NCBI RefSeq assembly: GCF_900167125.1
Contig: NZ_FUYC01000008.1
Coordinates: 40,616 to 104,615 of the forward strand
Origin: Paucidesulfovibrio gracilis DSM 16080
Lineage (GTDB): Bacteria > Desulfobacterota > Desulfovibrionia > Desulfovibrionales > Desulfovibrionaceae
DNA length: 64,000 nt
Direction: 5' to 3'
The first letter of the stretch is position 1; every line of letters starts with the position of its first letter. Positions 44,946 to 54,376 of this stretch are shown here, piece by piece. Below the pieces are notes generated by a model that was not told the DNA's origin, did not search any database, and worked only from the letters and a program-made list of their open reading frames with translations. The translations under genes were made by a program, and so were the position numbers.

Positions 44946-47063
44946 ATGAGCATTGCCACTCCGGCCCTTACCAACTTCACGGCAGGAGAGATCAGCCCCC
45001 GCTTGGCCGGGCGGGTGGACCTCTCCAAATATTACAACGGGTGCGACACCCTGTTGAACTTTGTGGTGCATCCGCACGGCGGGGCAACGCGCCGGAGCGG
45101 TTTCCGGTTCGTACGCCACGCCCTGAACCCGGAATGCCGTTCCCTGCTGGTTCCCTTTGAGTACAACGCCCAGCAGTCCTATGTGCTGGAATTTGGCGAG
45201 GACACGGACGGCAAGGGCTGCCTGCGCGTGTTCATGGACCGGGGCATCGTGCTGGTGCCCGAGGGGGAGGAAGGAGCGGGCCAGCCCGTGCGCGTGGAAA
45301 CGCCCTTTGTGGAATCGGACCTGGAGGATCTGCGCTACGTGCAATCCAACGACACCCTGATCCTGACGCACCCCATGCATTCGCCCCACCGCTTGACCCG
45401 TACGGACCATCATGTCTGGGAATTGGAACGCATCGACTTCACCGGACAGCCCGAACAATGGACCGAAGACAATTGGCCCCATGTGGCTTGCTTTTTTCAG
45501 GAACGGCTGGTGCTGGCGGCCACGCCCAAGCAGCCCAATACGCTCTGGCTCTCCCGCACAGGGGAATACTTTGATTTCCGCACCAACACCAGGGAAGTCC
45601 CCCTGGAGGATTGGGACGACATGGAGGTACGCGAAGACGAAAGCAACGCCAGGGATGGACGGATCGGGCAACAGTTCACGGTGCTGGACGGTGGACGGTT
45701 CGAAAAAGGCTCGGTGGTGCGCGGTCAAAACCCGGACAAAGAAAAACGGTTTTTCCGCTACAAAGGCGAGGCCGCGTTTTTACCCTGGGGCGGAGACCAG
45801 CGCGTGACGTTTGCCGAGGCTCCCGAAGCCGGGGAAGTGGAGCCGATCCACGACGCCGACGGTCAGCTTGCCGTTGATTTCTGGGACGCCCTGAGCGTCG
45901 GTGACCGGATCGTCAATCCCGACGCGGGCGAACCCTTGGCGGATGACGGCATGGAGGTGACTCTCAGCGCGGCCCAGGCCAACGCCATTGAATTTCTGGT
46001 GCCCAAATCCAGGCTTTGGATCGGCACCAGCGGCGGGGAATGGACGCTCGGCGGGTCCGGTTCGGGCGACCCACTTTCTCCGGCCAACATTCGGGCAGGG
46101 CAGGAAGGTACCTGCGGCGCATCCGCGGGCCGCCCGGAATCCGTGGCCTCTGCCAGCCTGTTCATCCAGCGCGCGGGTCGCAAGCTGCGGGAAATGCGCT
46201 ACCGGTTCGATTCTGACGCATACATCTCCCGGGATCTGACCATTCTGTCCGAACACATCACCGCCCCGGGGCTGCTGCAACTCGCCTATGCCCAGGAACC
46301 GGACTCCCTGGTGTGGTGCCTTCGTTCGGATGGAAAGCTGGTTTCGCTGACCTACAAGCCCGAACAAGAGGTTCTGGCCTGGGCCAGGCACGAAACCCAG
46401 GGCCATGTGGAACGCATCTGCACCGTGTACAACGGAGCCACGCTCCTGGACGAGCTGTGGGTCGTGGTGCGTCGCCGGATCAACGGCCGTTGGGAGCGGT
46501 TCGTGGAATATCTGGAAGACGTGTTTCAACACACGGAAACCAGGCAAGGATTCTTTCTCGATTCCGGCGTTTCCTATGCCGGGGATCCAGTAGACCGGCT
46601 CGAAGGCCTGGAGCATCTGGCCGGGGAATCCGTCAGCGTGCTGGCGGACGGACTCGTATTCACCAACCGGCCCGTGCACCAGGACGGCACGGTGCTGCTC
46701 GACAAGCCTGCGTCCACCATTCATGCGGGCCTGCCCTATTCCTCGGTACTGCGCCCCATGGACATTGAGGGCGGTTCTTCACGCGGCACAACGCAAACCA
46801 AGCGCCGCAGGGTGGTGCAGGTTTCCGTGCGATTCCACAACACCCTGGGCGGCGGCGTGGGACCGGACCCGGATCATCTGGAACCGTTGCAATATCTGCT
46901 GCCTTCCGCACCGCAGGGACGTGCCCTGCCCCTGTGGAGCGGGGACAAGACCGTGAAATTCGGACGGGGATGGTCCACGGACGGCCGTCTTGCCGTGGTG
47001 CAATCCCAGCCGCTGCCCATGAGCGTCCTGCTCATTGTCCCCGAAGTTATCGTCAATGTTTAA
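44946..47063 (+). CDS. podovirus-type tail protein (tail tubular protein B-like)
   Basis: A 705-residue protein opening with TNFTAGEISPRLAGRVDLSK, YYNGCDTLLNFVVHPHGG and ATRRSGFRFV, a strong signature of the tail tubular B-type (nozzle) proteins of T7-like and related podoviruses. These proteins form the end of the short tail tube. Long beta-rich segments follow (QSYVLEFGEDTDG, LWLSRTGEYFDF). The length fits the family and no break is seen. CAAGGAGAA precedes the ATG. Confidence 0.82.
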   Translation: MSIATPALTNFTAGEISPRLAGRVDLSKYYNGCDTLLNFVVHPHGGATRRSGFRFVRHALNPECRSLLVPFEYNAQQSYVLEFGEDTDGKGCLRVFMDRGIVLVPEGEEGAGQPVRVETPFVESDLEDLRYVQSNDTLILTHPMHSPHRLTRTDHHVWELERIDFTGQPEQWTEDNWPHVACFFQERLVLAATPKQPNTLWLSRTGEYFDFRTNTREVPLEDWDDMEVREDESNARDGRIGQQFTVLDGGRFEKGSVVRGQNPDKEKRFFRYKGEAAFLPWGGDQRVTFAEAPEAGEVEPIHDADGQLAVDFWDALSVGDRIVNPDAGEPLADDGMEVTLSAAQANAIEFLVPKSRLWIGTSGGEWTLGGSGSGDPLSPANIRAGQEGTCGASAGRPESVASASLFIQRAGRKLREMRYRFDSDAYISRDLTILSEHITAPGLLQLAYAQEPDSLVWCLRSDGKLVSLTYKPEQEVLAWARHETQGHVERICTVYNGATLLDELWVVVRRRINGRWERFVEYLEDVFQHTETRQGFFLDSGVSYAGDPVDRLEGLEHLAGESVSVLADGLVFTNRPVHQDGTVLLDKPASTIHAGLPYSSVLRPMDIEGGSSRGTTQTKRRRVVQVSVRFHNTLGGGVGPDPDHLEPLQYLLPSAPQGRALPLWSGDKTVKFGRGWSTDGRLAVVQSQPLPMSVLLIVPEVIVNV

Positions 47064-47163
47064 GCAATATCTAACATGATGTTATTTTACTTAAAAATTA
47101 GTTTTACTCCGCAACATTGCAACAAAAAATGAACCGGCTACCCGACCCGGTCAGGGAGGATAC

Positions 47164-47655
47164 ATGGGAATGGACCAGGCACAATTGGCCACCGTCCTGA
47201 TGCAGACCGCAGGACAACTTTCCGGAAGCATTTCCGGCAATACCGACAGGAGCGAGCAACGGCAAATGGAACGACAGGCCGCGCTCCGGGAAATCGAGGC
47301 CCGGGACAAAGCGGAACAGGAACAACGCCGGGCCAGGGAAGACCGGGACCAACTCCGCAAACAGCAGCGCCGGGATCAAGCCAGAAACCGCACCCACTGG
47401 GGTTCCTCCGGTGTGGTTCTCTCGTCGGGATCCCCGTTGTCCGTCATGGAGGGGCAGGCTGCGGACGACGCCATGGAGCAGGCGGAAGTACTGGCCCAGG
47501 GCGATCGGGCCGCCTCCCGGGAACTGGTCGCGGGACGACGCGCCGCGGATCACTATCGGCAACGCACCCGAACAAACCGTTCCGGGTCGCTCCTGTCCGG
47601 CGGCGCGGACCTGTTCAAATGGATGTTGCCGTCCACACGGTCCATGAACTTTTGA
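47164..47655 (+). CDS. podovirus internal virion protein (gp14-like)
   Basis: A 163-residue protein with a coiled-coil basic/acidic N-half (QMERQAALREIEARDKAEQE, then QRRAREDRDQLRKQQRR) and the pattern GSSGVVLSSGSPLSVMEGQA, which recalls T7 gp14-type inner-core proteins (GV..SGS followed by an Ala-rich helix). GGGAGGATAC precedes the ATG. It lies 100 bp after the tail protein gene, across a very AT-rich gap. In T7-like phages the corresponding genes are also adjacent. Confidence 0.65.
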   Translation: MGMDQAQLATVLMQTAGQLSGSISGNTDRSEQRQMERQAALREIEARDKAEQEQRRAREDRDQLRKQQRRDQARNRTHWGSSGVVLSSGSPLSVMEGQAADDAMEQAEVLAQGDRAASRELVAGRRAADHYRQRTRTNRSGSLLSGGADLFKWMLPSTRSMNF

Positions 47656-47762
47656 AACCTACTGCAATCATAACCAGTCAGACGCCACCAACCGGGGCGA
47701 CACGGCCTTCGGCGGTCTTGACCATATGCCGTCGAAGAGCCGTCTGGTGAGGAGGAATTCAC

Positions 47763-49133
47763 GTGACCATTGCATCGGAACAATCCAAAGTACGCTACCA
47801 TGGAAACGGAGCCACGCGCCGGTTCACGGTTCCGTTTCGCTTCCTGCGGGACGCGGACCTGCATGTGGTGCTGCGCGACGAAGACGGCCTGGAACGCGCT
47901 CTCGCGCCTGGTACGGACTACGTCCTGCTGCGGGACGACGACGAATACGGCGGCACCTGCGAACTGATCCACCCGCCGCAGAACCGCGAGATCGTCGTCA
48001 TCCGGCGCGATCCGCCCATTGTTCAGGAAACCGTCTACGAGGAGGGCGTACCGCTCTCGGCCCGGGCCAGAGAAAACGCTCTGGACCTGCTGACCATGTT
48101 TGTACAGTCCAACAGGGAACGCATTGACCGTTCGCTCCAATTGCCCGTGTCCTCGCCGTCGGCAAACCTGACCCTGCCCGAACCCGAGGCCCGGCGCGCA
48201 CTGGCCTGGAACGCGGATGGCACGGCCCTGGAAAACGGTCCCAGTGTCGAGGATGTGGGTACGGCCCAGAGCTATGCACAACAGGCCCAAACCTCGCTCT
48301 CCGCCACGGAAACGGCCAGGGACACGGCCCAGGCTGCCCGGGATGCTGCCCAAACGGCCCGGGATCAAGCCCTGGCCGCCGCTGTTCACGAACACGCCCT
48401 GCTGACCAGCCGCGACGCCGCAGACAGTCATCCCATTGCCGCCATTACGGACCTGCAGTCCGCTCTGGACGGAAAATCCGACACAGCACATGGGCATGCA
48501 ATGGCGGACATCGGCGGTGTCGGCACGGCGGCATACCGCAATGTCGGCATAGCTCCGCAAACTCTTCCTGTCGTCGAGGCAAATGGGAAACTCGACCCTC
48601 GCGTTCTTCCCGACATCCCGGTCATGCCCTTTCAGGAACACCGGGAGACCTTTCTCGCGTCCGGTACGCTGACCATTCCCGAAGGGGGACGGTATTGTCG
48701 TATATGGGGAGTTGGAGGTGGAAACTACATAACAAGCCCGAACGTAGATCAATGGAGGTACTCTTCCGGGGGGGAGTCGACTATCGGCAACTTAACATTC
48801 GCACCGCCACTGATCAGAGTAGCTGGAACCTTCACACAAAAGATACTGGAAAAAGAACGTCACAAATACAACGTGGCATACTGTGATTTGGAACTTCCTA
48901 CATCTACGGGATGGGACCCATTAAAGCTATCTGATTATTTTCCTAACTGTCCGCAAGAATGGGTAGATGCCGAAATTTGTAAAAGTGACATGTATCGCAC
49001 CCAAGAAGTATGGCTTATTATTGGTTATTCCGTTCACGATGTGTGGTTGGAAGCCGGAGACTACCCCGTAGTCATTGGTGCGGGTGCCGATGCAACGCGC
49101 TGCACCGGGGGCGCTATCACAGTTGAGTATTAA
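47763..49133 (+). CDS. phage tail fibre protein (T7 gp17-like N-terminus)
   Basis: A 456-residue fibre. The N-terminal domain (YHGNGATRRFTVPFRFLRDA, DLHVVLRDEDGLE, GTDYVLLRDDDEYGGTCEL) matches the capsid-attachment part of T7 gp17-type fibres. A repeat-rich Ala/Thr shaft follows (ATETARDTAQAARDAAQTAR). From about residue 305 the DNA turns clearly AT-rich and the sequence looks unrelated to the rest (a candidate receptor-binding tip). The start is GTG after GGAGG. The tip may have been exchanged between phages. Confidence 0.82.
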   Translation: MTIASEQSKVRYHGNGATRRFTVPFRFLRDADLHVVLRDEDGLERALAPGTDYVLLRDDDEYGGTCELIHPPQNREIVVIRRDPPIVQETVYEEGVPLSARARENALDLLTMFVQSNRERIDRSLQLPVSSPSANLTLPEPEARRALAWNADGTALENGPSVEDVGTAQSYAQQAQTSLSATETARDTAQAARDAAQTARDQALAAAVHEHALLTSRDAADSHPIAAITDLQSALDGKSDTAHGHAMADIGGVGTAAYRNVGIAPQTLPVVEANGKLDPRVLPDIPVMPFQEHRETFLASGTLTIPEGGRYCRIWGVGGGNYITSPNVDQWRYSSGGESTIGNLTFAPPLIRVAGTFTQKILEKERHKYNVAYCDLELPTSTGWDPLKLSDYFPNCPQEWVDAEICKSDMYRTQEVWLIIGYSVHDVWLEAGDYPVVIGAGADATRCTGGAITVEY

Positions 49134-49145
49134 AGGAGACAGGGA

Positions 49146-49481
49146 ATGCGACGTGCAAATATTGTTGATGGGGTCGTTCAAAACATCGCGGAGGTTGCGG
49201 GGGATGCTGTTCCGGAGTGGATGCAAGACTGGCCGGCGTATGAAGAAGATATGGCCGTGGGCAAGCCATGGCCTCGGGACGAAGTAGCGGACGCGGCTGA
49301 AGCGGATCTGGCACGGCGCCGGCAGATTCTGGCGGAACTTGCGGCGCTTGACCGCTTCCTCCCGCGCAGTGTGGAAGACTTGCTGGACGCGGGGGTGATC
49401 CAGCTTGCAGACTTGTCCCTGGAAAACCAGGACCGCCGGGCGCAAAAGCTGGCCCTGCGGGACGAACTGGCGGAACTGTAA
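49146..49481 (+). CDS. tail fibre accessory/assembly-like protein
   Basis: A 111-residue protein starting with ANIVDGVVQNIAEVAGDAVP, an opening common in small phage tail-fibre assembly or accessory proteins encoded just after fibres. A helical C-half follows (AALDRFLPRSVEDLLDAGVI, then LENQDRRAQKLALRDELAEL). AAGGAGACAGGG precedes the ATG, 12 bp after the fibre stop. It is the last gene of the module. Confidence 0.6.
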   Translation: MRRANIVDGVVQNIAEVAGDAVPEWMQDWPAYEEDMAVGKPWPRDEVADAAEADLARRRQILAELAALDRFLPRSVEDLLDAGVIQLADLSLENQDRRAQKLALRDELAEL

Positions 49482-49485
49482 TACC

Positions 49486-49520
49486 CGGCCGGGAGGCTGC
49501 TCAGGCTTCCCGGCCGTTAT
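49486..49520 (+). terminator. terminator at the end of the tail module
   Basis: A 9-bp stem (CGGCCGGGA with TCCCGGCCG) around a 13-nt loop followed by TTAT, just after the accessory gene. Confidence 0.6.
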
Positions 49521-49653
49521 CGCGCCCCAGGCAATGCTTCTCCCCTGTCAAAACATGCTGGGTGAACGGACAGCCCCTTTTCCGGTTCGCCGGGAACAAA
49601 TCAGTCCGCATGGTTCTCTTGCGCGCGGGCCGATGCATGAGGTATGCAACCCC

Positions 49654-50886
49654 ATGCTCAAAACCATGCCTTTTGCCCGGTTCCAGTCCATTCGTGACGC
49701 GGCCCTGCTGCTTTGCCTCTGCATTACGGCGGGACTCTGCCTTCCCTGGTTCGCCACGGCCGATTCCCTGGAGTGGCTGCCGCGGGAAACCGAACAGGCC
49801 GCGTTCCCTTCGCTTCTCTCCAGCCTGCGCGTGCAAGGGCCGTTGGAATTTTGCGGTGAACCGGTTCCCCTGGATCGGCCCGAGGTTCGCGAACAGCTGG
49901 AAAAAGCGCTGTTGGTACTGCTTTGGGACAGGGCGCAGATCATCCTGAACATCAAACGCTCGGGACGCTTTTTCCCCTACATCGAAGACCGGCTGGAAAA
50001 ACGCGGCATGCCCGACGATCTGAAATACATTGCGGTCATCGAAAGCGCTCTGCGCCCACACGCCGGTTCCCACAGGGGGGCCGTGGGGTACTGGCAGTTC
50101 ATCCGCTCCACCGCCAGAAAATACGGGCTGCGCGTGGACGGCAACATCGACGAACGCCGCAACATCTTTACGTCCACGGAAGCGGCCTTGGACTTTCTCA
50201 CCGAACTGCACGACATGTTCGGCTCCTGGGCCGTGGCCTGCGCCGCCTACAACATGGGCGAAAACGGCATGCGCAAGCGCATCCGCACCCAGGGCGTAAC
50301 CGACTATTACAAACTCTACCTGCCCCGCGAAACCATGTTCTATCTTTTTCGGGCCATTGCCGCCAAGATGGTCTTTTCCGACCCGGCCCATTACGGCTTC
50401 CAATTTCGCGACGACGATTACTACCGTCCCCCGGAATTCGACCGCGTCACTGTCACGCTGCAAAAGGACACGCCTGTGGCGGACATTGCCCGCGCCGCAG
50501 GAACCCATTTCCGGGCCATCAAGGATCTGAACACGCAGATTCTGGGCAATGACCTGGTGCGCGGGACGCATGTGCTCCTGCTGCCAAAGGGGGCTTCCAG
50601 GGACTTTGCGGCAAAACTGGGGCTAAAGCCCGACCCGCCGTCCGCCAAAGCCAGCGCCCCATCGCCGGGCCGAACAGCCCAGGCCGCGCCGAAACCCGCT
50701 CCGCGGCCAACGCCGCGGGTGGCCGAGGGACGCAACGAGCTGCGGGTCTACGTGGTGCGCAAGGGCGACAACCTGCACGCCATAGCCCGCAGACTGGGCG
50801 TGCCGCTCCGCTCGCTCCTGACACCCAACGGTCTGACACCGGAAAGCACGATCCAGCCGGGACAACGGCTTCTCGTCACGCAATGA
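49654..50886 (+). CDS. membrane-bound lytic transglycosylase with LysM (MltD-like)
   Basis: A 410-residue protein that cuts peptidoglycan glycan strands to form 1,6-anhydro ends. A signal segment (LLLCLCITAGLCLPWFATA) precedes the SLT domain with KYIAVIESALRPHAGSHRGA (catalytic Glu, about residue 130), VGYWQFIRSTARKYGL and CAAYNMGENGM. A degenerate LysM-like region follows at about 255-310, then a Pro/Ala linker and a C-terminal LysM (YVVRKGDNLHAIARRLGV). The start is uncertain between Met codons at 49633, 49654 and 49666. It could belong to the host, not to the phage module upstream. Confidence 0.88.
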   Translation: MLKTMPFARFQSIRDAALLLCLCITAGLCLPWFATADSLEWLPRETEQAAFPSLLSSLRVQGPLEFCGEPVPLDRPEVREQLEKALLVLLWDRAQIILNIKRSGRFFPYIEDRLEKRGMPDDLKYIAVIESALRPHAGSHRGAVGYWQFIRSTARKYGLRVDGNIDERRNIFTSTEAALDFLTELHDMFGSWAVACAAYNMGENGMRKRIRTQGVTDYYKLYLPRETMFYLFRAIAAKMVFSDPAHYGFQFRDDDYYRPPEFDRVTVTLQKDTPVADIARAAGTHFRAIKDLNTQILGNDLVRGTHVLLLPKGASRDFAAKLGLKPDPPSAKASAPSPGRTAQAAPKPAPRPTPRVAEGRNELRVYVVRKGDNLHAIARRLGVPLRSLLTPNGLTPESTIQPGQRLLVTQ

Positions 50887-50971
50887 ATATAATTCCGGGG
50901 TGGCGCGTTGATTGAAAGCTTCCGGAGTTTTGGGTATCCTCCCCGGGTTCTATCTTAAACTTGGAGCGCCC

Positions 50972-53900
50972 ATGCCATCACCCCGCATTACGGCCTTGCT
51001 CGACAAACTGGACCGCGGTCTGGAGCGTCTGGATTCCGGCTTGCCCACCGGCCGGGACCAGGAATCGCTGCTTTCCGAACTGCGGGACATCTCTCGAGAA
51101 TTGCGCCAATGCGGAGGCGGAGGGGGACGGCTGTTTCGACGGCTGGCCGAGGGCATTCCGGATGGACTCTTTCGGCTGCGCCTCTCGGACGAGGTCTTTG
51201 AATACCTCAATCCGGCCCTGGAGGCCATGACCGGCTACCTGCGACAGGAATTCTGCGGCAAGCCCGGTGTGTACCGCGAGGTGGTCCATCCGCGCTGGCT
51301 GGGATTCGTTCAATCCTCCCTGGAGGCCATGCGGGCCGGAATCAATGACCGTGAATTCGAGATAGCGATCATCACCCGCGCAGGCGAGGAACGCCGCCTG
51401 CTGGTGCGTACCTCCCTGGTACGCAAAAACGGCAAGCCCACCCACGTGGAAGGCGTGGCCCGGGATGTCACGAACGTGCGGGAAAACGCCCGCGTGCTGC
51501 AACGGCACAGGTTCATGACCGATTCCACCCGCGATCCCATGAGCCTGATCGGGCGGGACTACCGCTACCGCGCCGCAAACAAGGCCTTTATCCGCTCCGT
51601 ACTCAATGTCTGCTCCTCGCCCGTGGACCGCCACGTCACCGACATATGGGGCAAGCGGGTCTTCACCCGCATCATTAAACCGGCCCTGGAGCGCTGCTTT
51701 GCAGGCGAGGAAGTCACCTATGAAGCCTGGTTCGGCTTCCCCGGCCGACCGGAACGATATTTCGAAGTCACCTACACGCCCTACCGGGAAAAAGACCAGG
51801 GCGTGACCCATGTGGTCGTGGTGTCACGCGATCTGACCCGGCGTAAACGCGCTGAGGACCGCAAGCAGCAAGCTGATTCCCGATTCCGCCAAGTCGTGGA
51901 AAACATCAGCGACGTGATTCTCACGCTGGATCCCCAACGCAGGCTGACCTACGTGAGTCCTGCCGTGGTCCGGCTGCTCGGTCTGCCTGTGGAGCACGTC
52001 CAGGGCCGCCGCATCGAAGAACTGGTCCACGCCGGGGACCGCCACAGCGTTGTGGAAGTACTGGAAGCGCTGCCGGACAATGGCGACCTGCTCACGGAAT
52101 GCCGCATGGTGGCCCAGGACGGAGACACCGTCTGGGTGCGCCTGGCTGTCCGGGCCTTGCGCGAAGATGGTCAGCACCTCGGCACAGCGGGCAGACTGAC
52201 CAACATTTCCCAGCGCAAACTTACGGAAGAGGCTCTGGCCCGTAGCGAACGTAAATACCGTGATATCTTCGAAAATATTCAGGATATTTACTTTGAAACC
52301 GACGGCCAGGGCAATGTTCTGGAAGTCAGCCCTGCTGTGGAACGCATCAGCTTTTATTCCCGGGGCGAAGTCCTGGCCAAGGGCGTGCTTCCTCTGTTGG
52401 CCGCGCCTACAGACCGGGATCGGCTCTTTACCTTTCTGCACCGCGACGGCTACGTCACGGACATGGAAATGGGCTTTTTGGACAAGGACGGCACCCAGCG
52501 GTATTTTTCCGTCAACGCCCGGCTCATGAACGATGCCTCGGGCGCGCCCAAGGTGGTGGGAACGCTGCACGACGTGACCATGCGCATGGCAGCCCAGGCC
52601 GAAGCCCAGTCTGCACGCGAATTTCTCATGGCCATCCTCGATGCCCTGCCCGATCCGGTCTACGTCAAGGATGAAGACCTGCGCTACGTTTTGGTGAACC
52701 AGGCCATGTGCGACATGGTCGGCCGCCCGCGGGAGGATATTCTTGGTCGGGGGGCCGAGGAAATCTACAGCCGGGGCCAGGGTATCCACTTTGCCGAGAC
52801 CGATGCCAAGGTCATGCAGAGCGGACAAAAGATCATTGATGCAGAGGATTATTGGAATCCGGCAGGGGTCTGGCGGTTGCTGGCCTCCAACAAAGCCGTA
52901 TTCCAAAACGGCAGCGGCGCTCAATTCCTGGTGGCCGCCATCCGGGACATCACCGATGACCGGCGCATGCAGGAAGAACTGCGACGCGCCAAGGAACGCG
53001 CCGAAACCCTGGCGGAATCCAAAAGCACATTCCTGGCCAACATGAGCCATGAAATCCGCACCCCCCTCAACGGGGTCATCGGCATGCTCCAGCTTCTCAG
53101 CCTCACCGACCAATCCCGGGAGCAGGAAGAATACGTGGACACGGCCTTGAGTTCGGCACAGGGGCTGCTGTGCGTCATCAACGACATCCTAGATTTTTCC
53201 AAAATCGAATCCGGCCGCATGGACACGACGCAAAACCGGGTCCGCCCGGCACACATCCTGAACACCGTGGAACGGTCTCTTTCAGAGCAGGCCAGGATCA
53301 AAGGCATTTCTCTCGGGTTCGAACTGGGAGCAAACATGCCGGAAGTGGTTCAGGCCGCTGAATCCCGACTGCGGCAGGTCTTGTTCAACCTTGTGGGCAA
53401 TGCCGTCAAATTCACGGACCACGGCTCCGTGCTCGTGCGCGGCGACGCCTTGCTCCGCCCCAATGATCCAGACCGGGTACAGCTGTATTTTGAAATCCGC
53501 GACACCGGCATCGGCATTGCGGATCAGGATCTTGCCCGCATTTTTGAACCGTTTGTTCAGGTGGACGACTCCAGCTCCCGCCGTTTCCAGGGTACGGGAC
53601 TGGGCCTGGGCATTGTACAACGGCTGGTGAACCTGCTCGGCGGTACACTGTGCGTGGTCAGCGAGGAAGGCAAAGGGACCACCATCGCCTTTACCGCCAA
53701 CGCCACCCTGGCGGACAACGACATTCCGCCAGCAGGCAACCTCCGTCAGAGCCATCCCCCCATCCGGCATGACGGTCCCGCCTCCCTGCGCGTTCTGGTG
53801 GCTGAGGACAACCGGGTGAACATGCTCCTGGCGCAGCGCTTCCTTCACAAGCTCGGACACGAGTCCCACGGCGTGGAAAACGGCAGGCAAGCCCTGGACG

Positions 53901-54223
53901 CCCTGGAACAGGCCTGGAACGACGATCAACCCTTTGATCTTGTGTTCATGGACATTCAGATGCCGGAAATGGATGGTATCGAGGCCTCCCGCCTGCTTCG
54001 TGCAGGCTACGGGCCAGTGCCTTGCGACATCCCGCTGGTGGCGCTCACCGCGCACGCCATGGAAGGCGACATGGAACGTTTTCTGGAGCTTGGCATGGAT
54101 GGATATCTTGCCAAGCCGTTGGATTTTACCGTATTCGCAGATCTTTTGAGCGAACTGTTTCCGTCCATGGACCACCCGGACCATCCCGATTCCGAAAATC
54201 CGTCCGAGGGCCGGAAGCCCTGA
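50972..54223 (+). CDS. multi-PAS hybrid sensor histidine kinase
   Basis: A 1083-residue soluble sensor. About five PAS domains fill residues 50-690 (for example FRQVVENISDVILTLDPQRR, YRDIFENIQDIYFETDGQGN and MAILDALPDPVYVKDEDLRY). The kinase core has FLANMSHEIRTPLNGVIGM with His693, NAVKFTDHG (N box) and GTGLGLGIVQRL (G box). A C-terminal receiver has Asp994 in DLVFMDIQMPEMDG and ends with the Lys of GMDGYLAKPLDF. No Hpt domain is fused, so a free Hpt protein is required (one is encoded at 1204). ATG 50972 follows GGAG. Confidence 0.92.
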   Translation: MPSPRITALLDKLDRGLERLDSGLPTGRDQESLLSELRDISRELRQCGGGGGRLFRRLAEGIPDGLFRLRLSDEVFEYLNPALEAMTGYLRQEFCGKPGVYREVVHPRWLGFVQSSLEAMRAGINDREFEIAIITRAGEERRLLVRTSLVRKNGKPTHVEGVARDVTNVRENARVLQRHRFMTDSTRDPMSLIGRDYRYRAANKAFIRSVLNVCSSPVDRHVTDIWGKRVFTRIIKPALERCFAGEEVTYEAWFGFPGRPERYFEVTYTPYREKDQGVTHVVVVSRDLTRRKRAEDRKQQADSRFRQVVENISDVILTLDPQRRLTYVSPAVVRLLGLPVEHVQGRRIEELVHAGDRHSVVEVLEALPDNGDLLTECRMVAQDGDTVWVRLAVRALREDGQHLGTAGRLTNISQRKLTEEALARSERKYRDIFENIQDIYFETDGQGNVLEVSPAVERISFYSRGEVLAKGVLPLLAAPTDRDRLFTFLHRDGYVTDMEMGFLDKDGTQRYFSVNARLMNDASGAPKVVGTLHDVTMRMAAQAEAQSAREFLMAILDALPDPVYVKDEDLRYVLVNQAMCDMVGRPREDILGRGAEEIYSRGQGIHFAETDAKVMQSGQKIIDAEDYWNPAGVWRLLASNKAVFQNGSGAQFLVAAIRDITDDRRMQEELRRAKERAETLAESKSTFLANMSHEIRTPLNGVIGMLQLLSLTDQSREQEEYVDTALSSAQGLLCVINDILDFSKIESGRMDTTQNRVRPAHILNTVERSLSEQARIKGISLGFELGANMPEVVQAAESRLRQVLFNLVGNAVKFTDHGSVLVRGDALLRPNDPDRVQLYFEIRDTGIGIADQDLARIFEPFVQVDDSSSRRFQGTGLGLGIVQRLVNLLGGTLCVVSEEGKGTTIAFTANATLADNDIPPAGNLRQSHPPIRHDGPASLRVLVAEDNRVNMLLAQRFLHKLGHESHGVENGRQALDALEQAWNDDQPFDLVFMDIQMPEMDGIEASRLLRAGYGPVPCDIPLVALTAHAMEGDMERFLELGMDGYLAKPLDFTVFADLLSELFPSMDHPDHPDSENPSEGRKP

Positions 54224-54376
54224 CACGTTCCGCACCAATGAGGAGAGCACCGGTTATCCAGAACACCTTTTCCGGCAAGGGACACGACATCTCCGCAGGC
54301 ATGTGAGTTTTTTCCCGGCTTTCCTTGTTTATTTCATTTCTACCCCCACGAGGAGTGGCGGCAACGCAGAGCACGC

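Noticed and set aside
49546..49557. TGTCAAAACATG upstream of the transglycosylase gene
   Set aside because: The GGG part, the TTTCATCC box and the hexamer are all missing.
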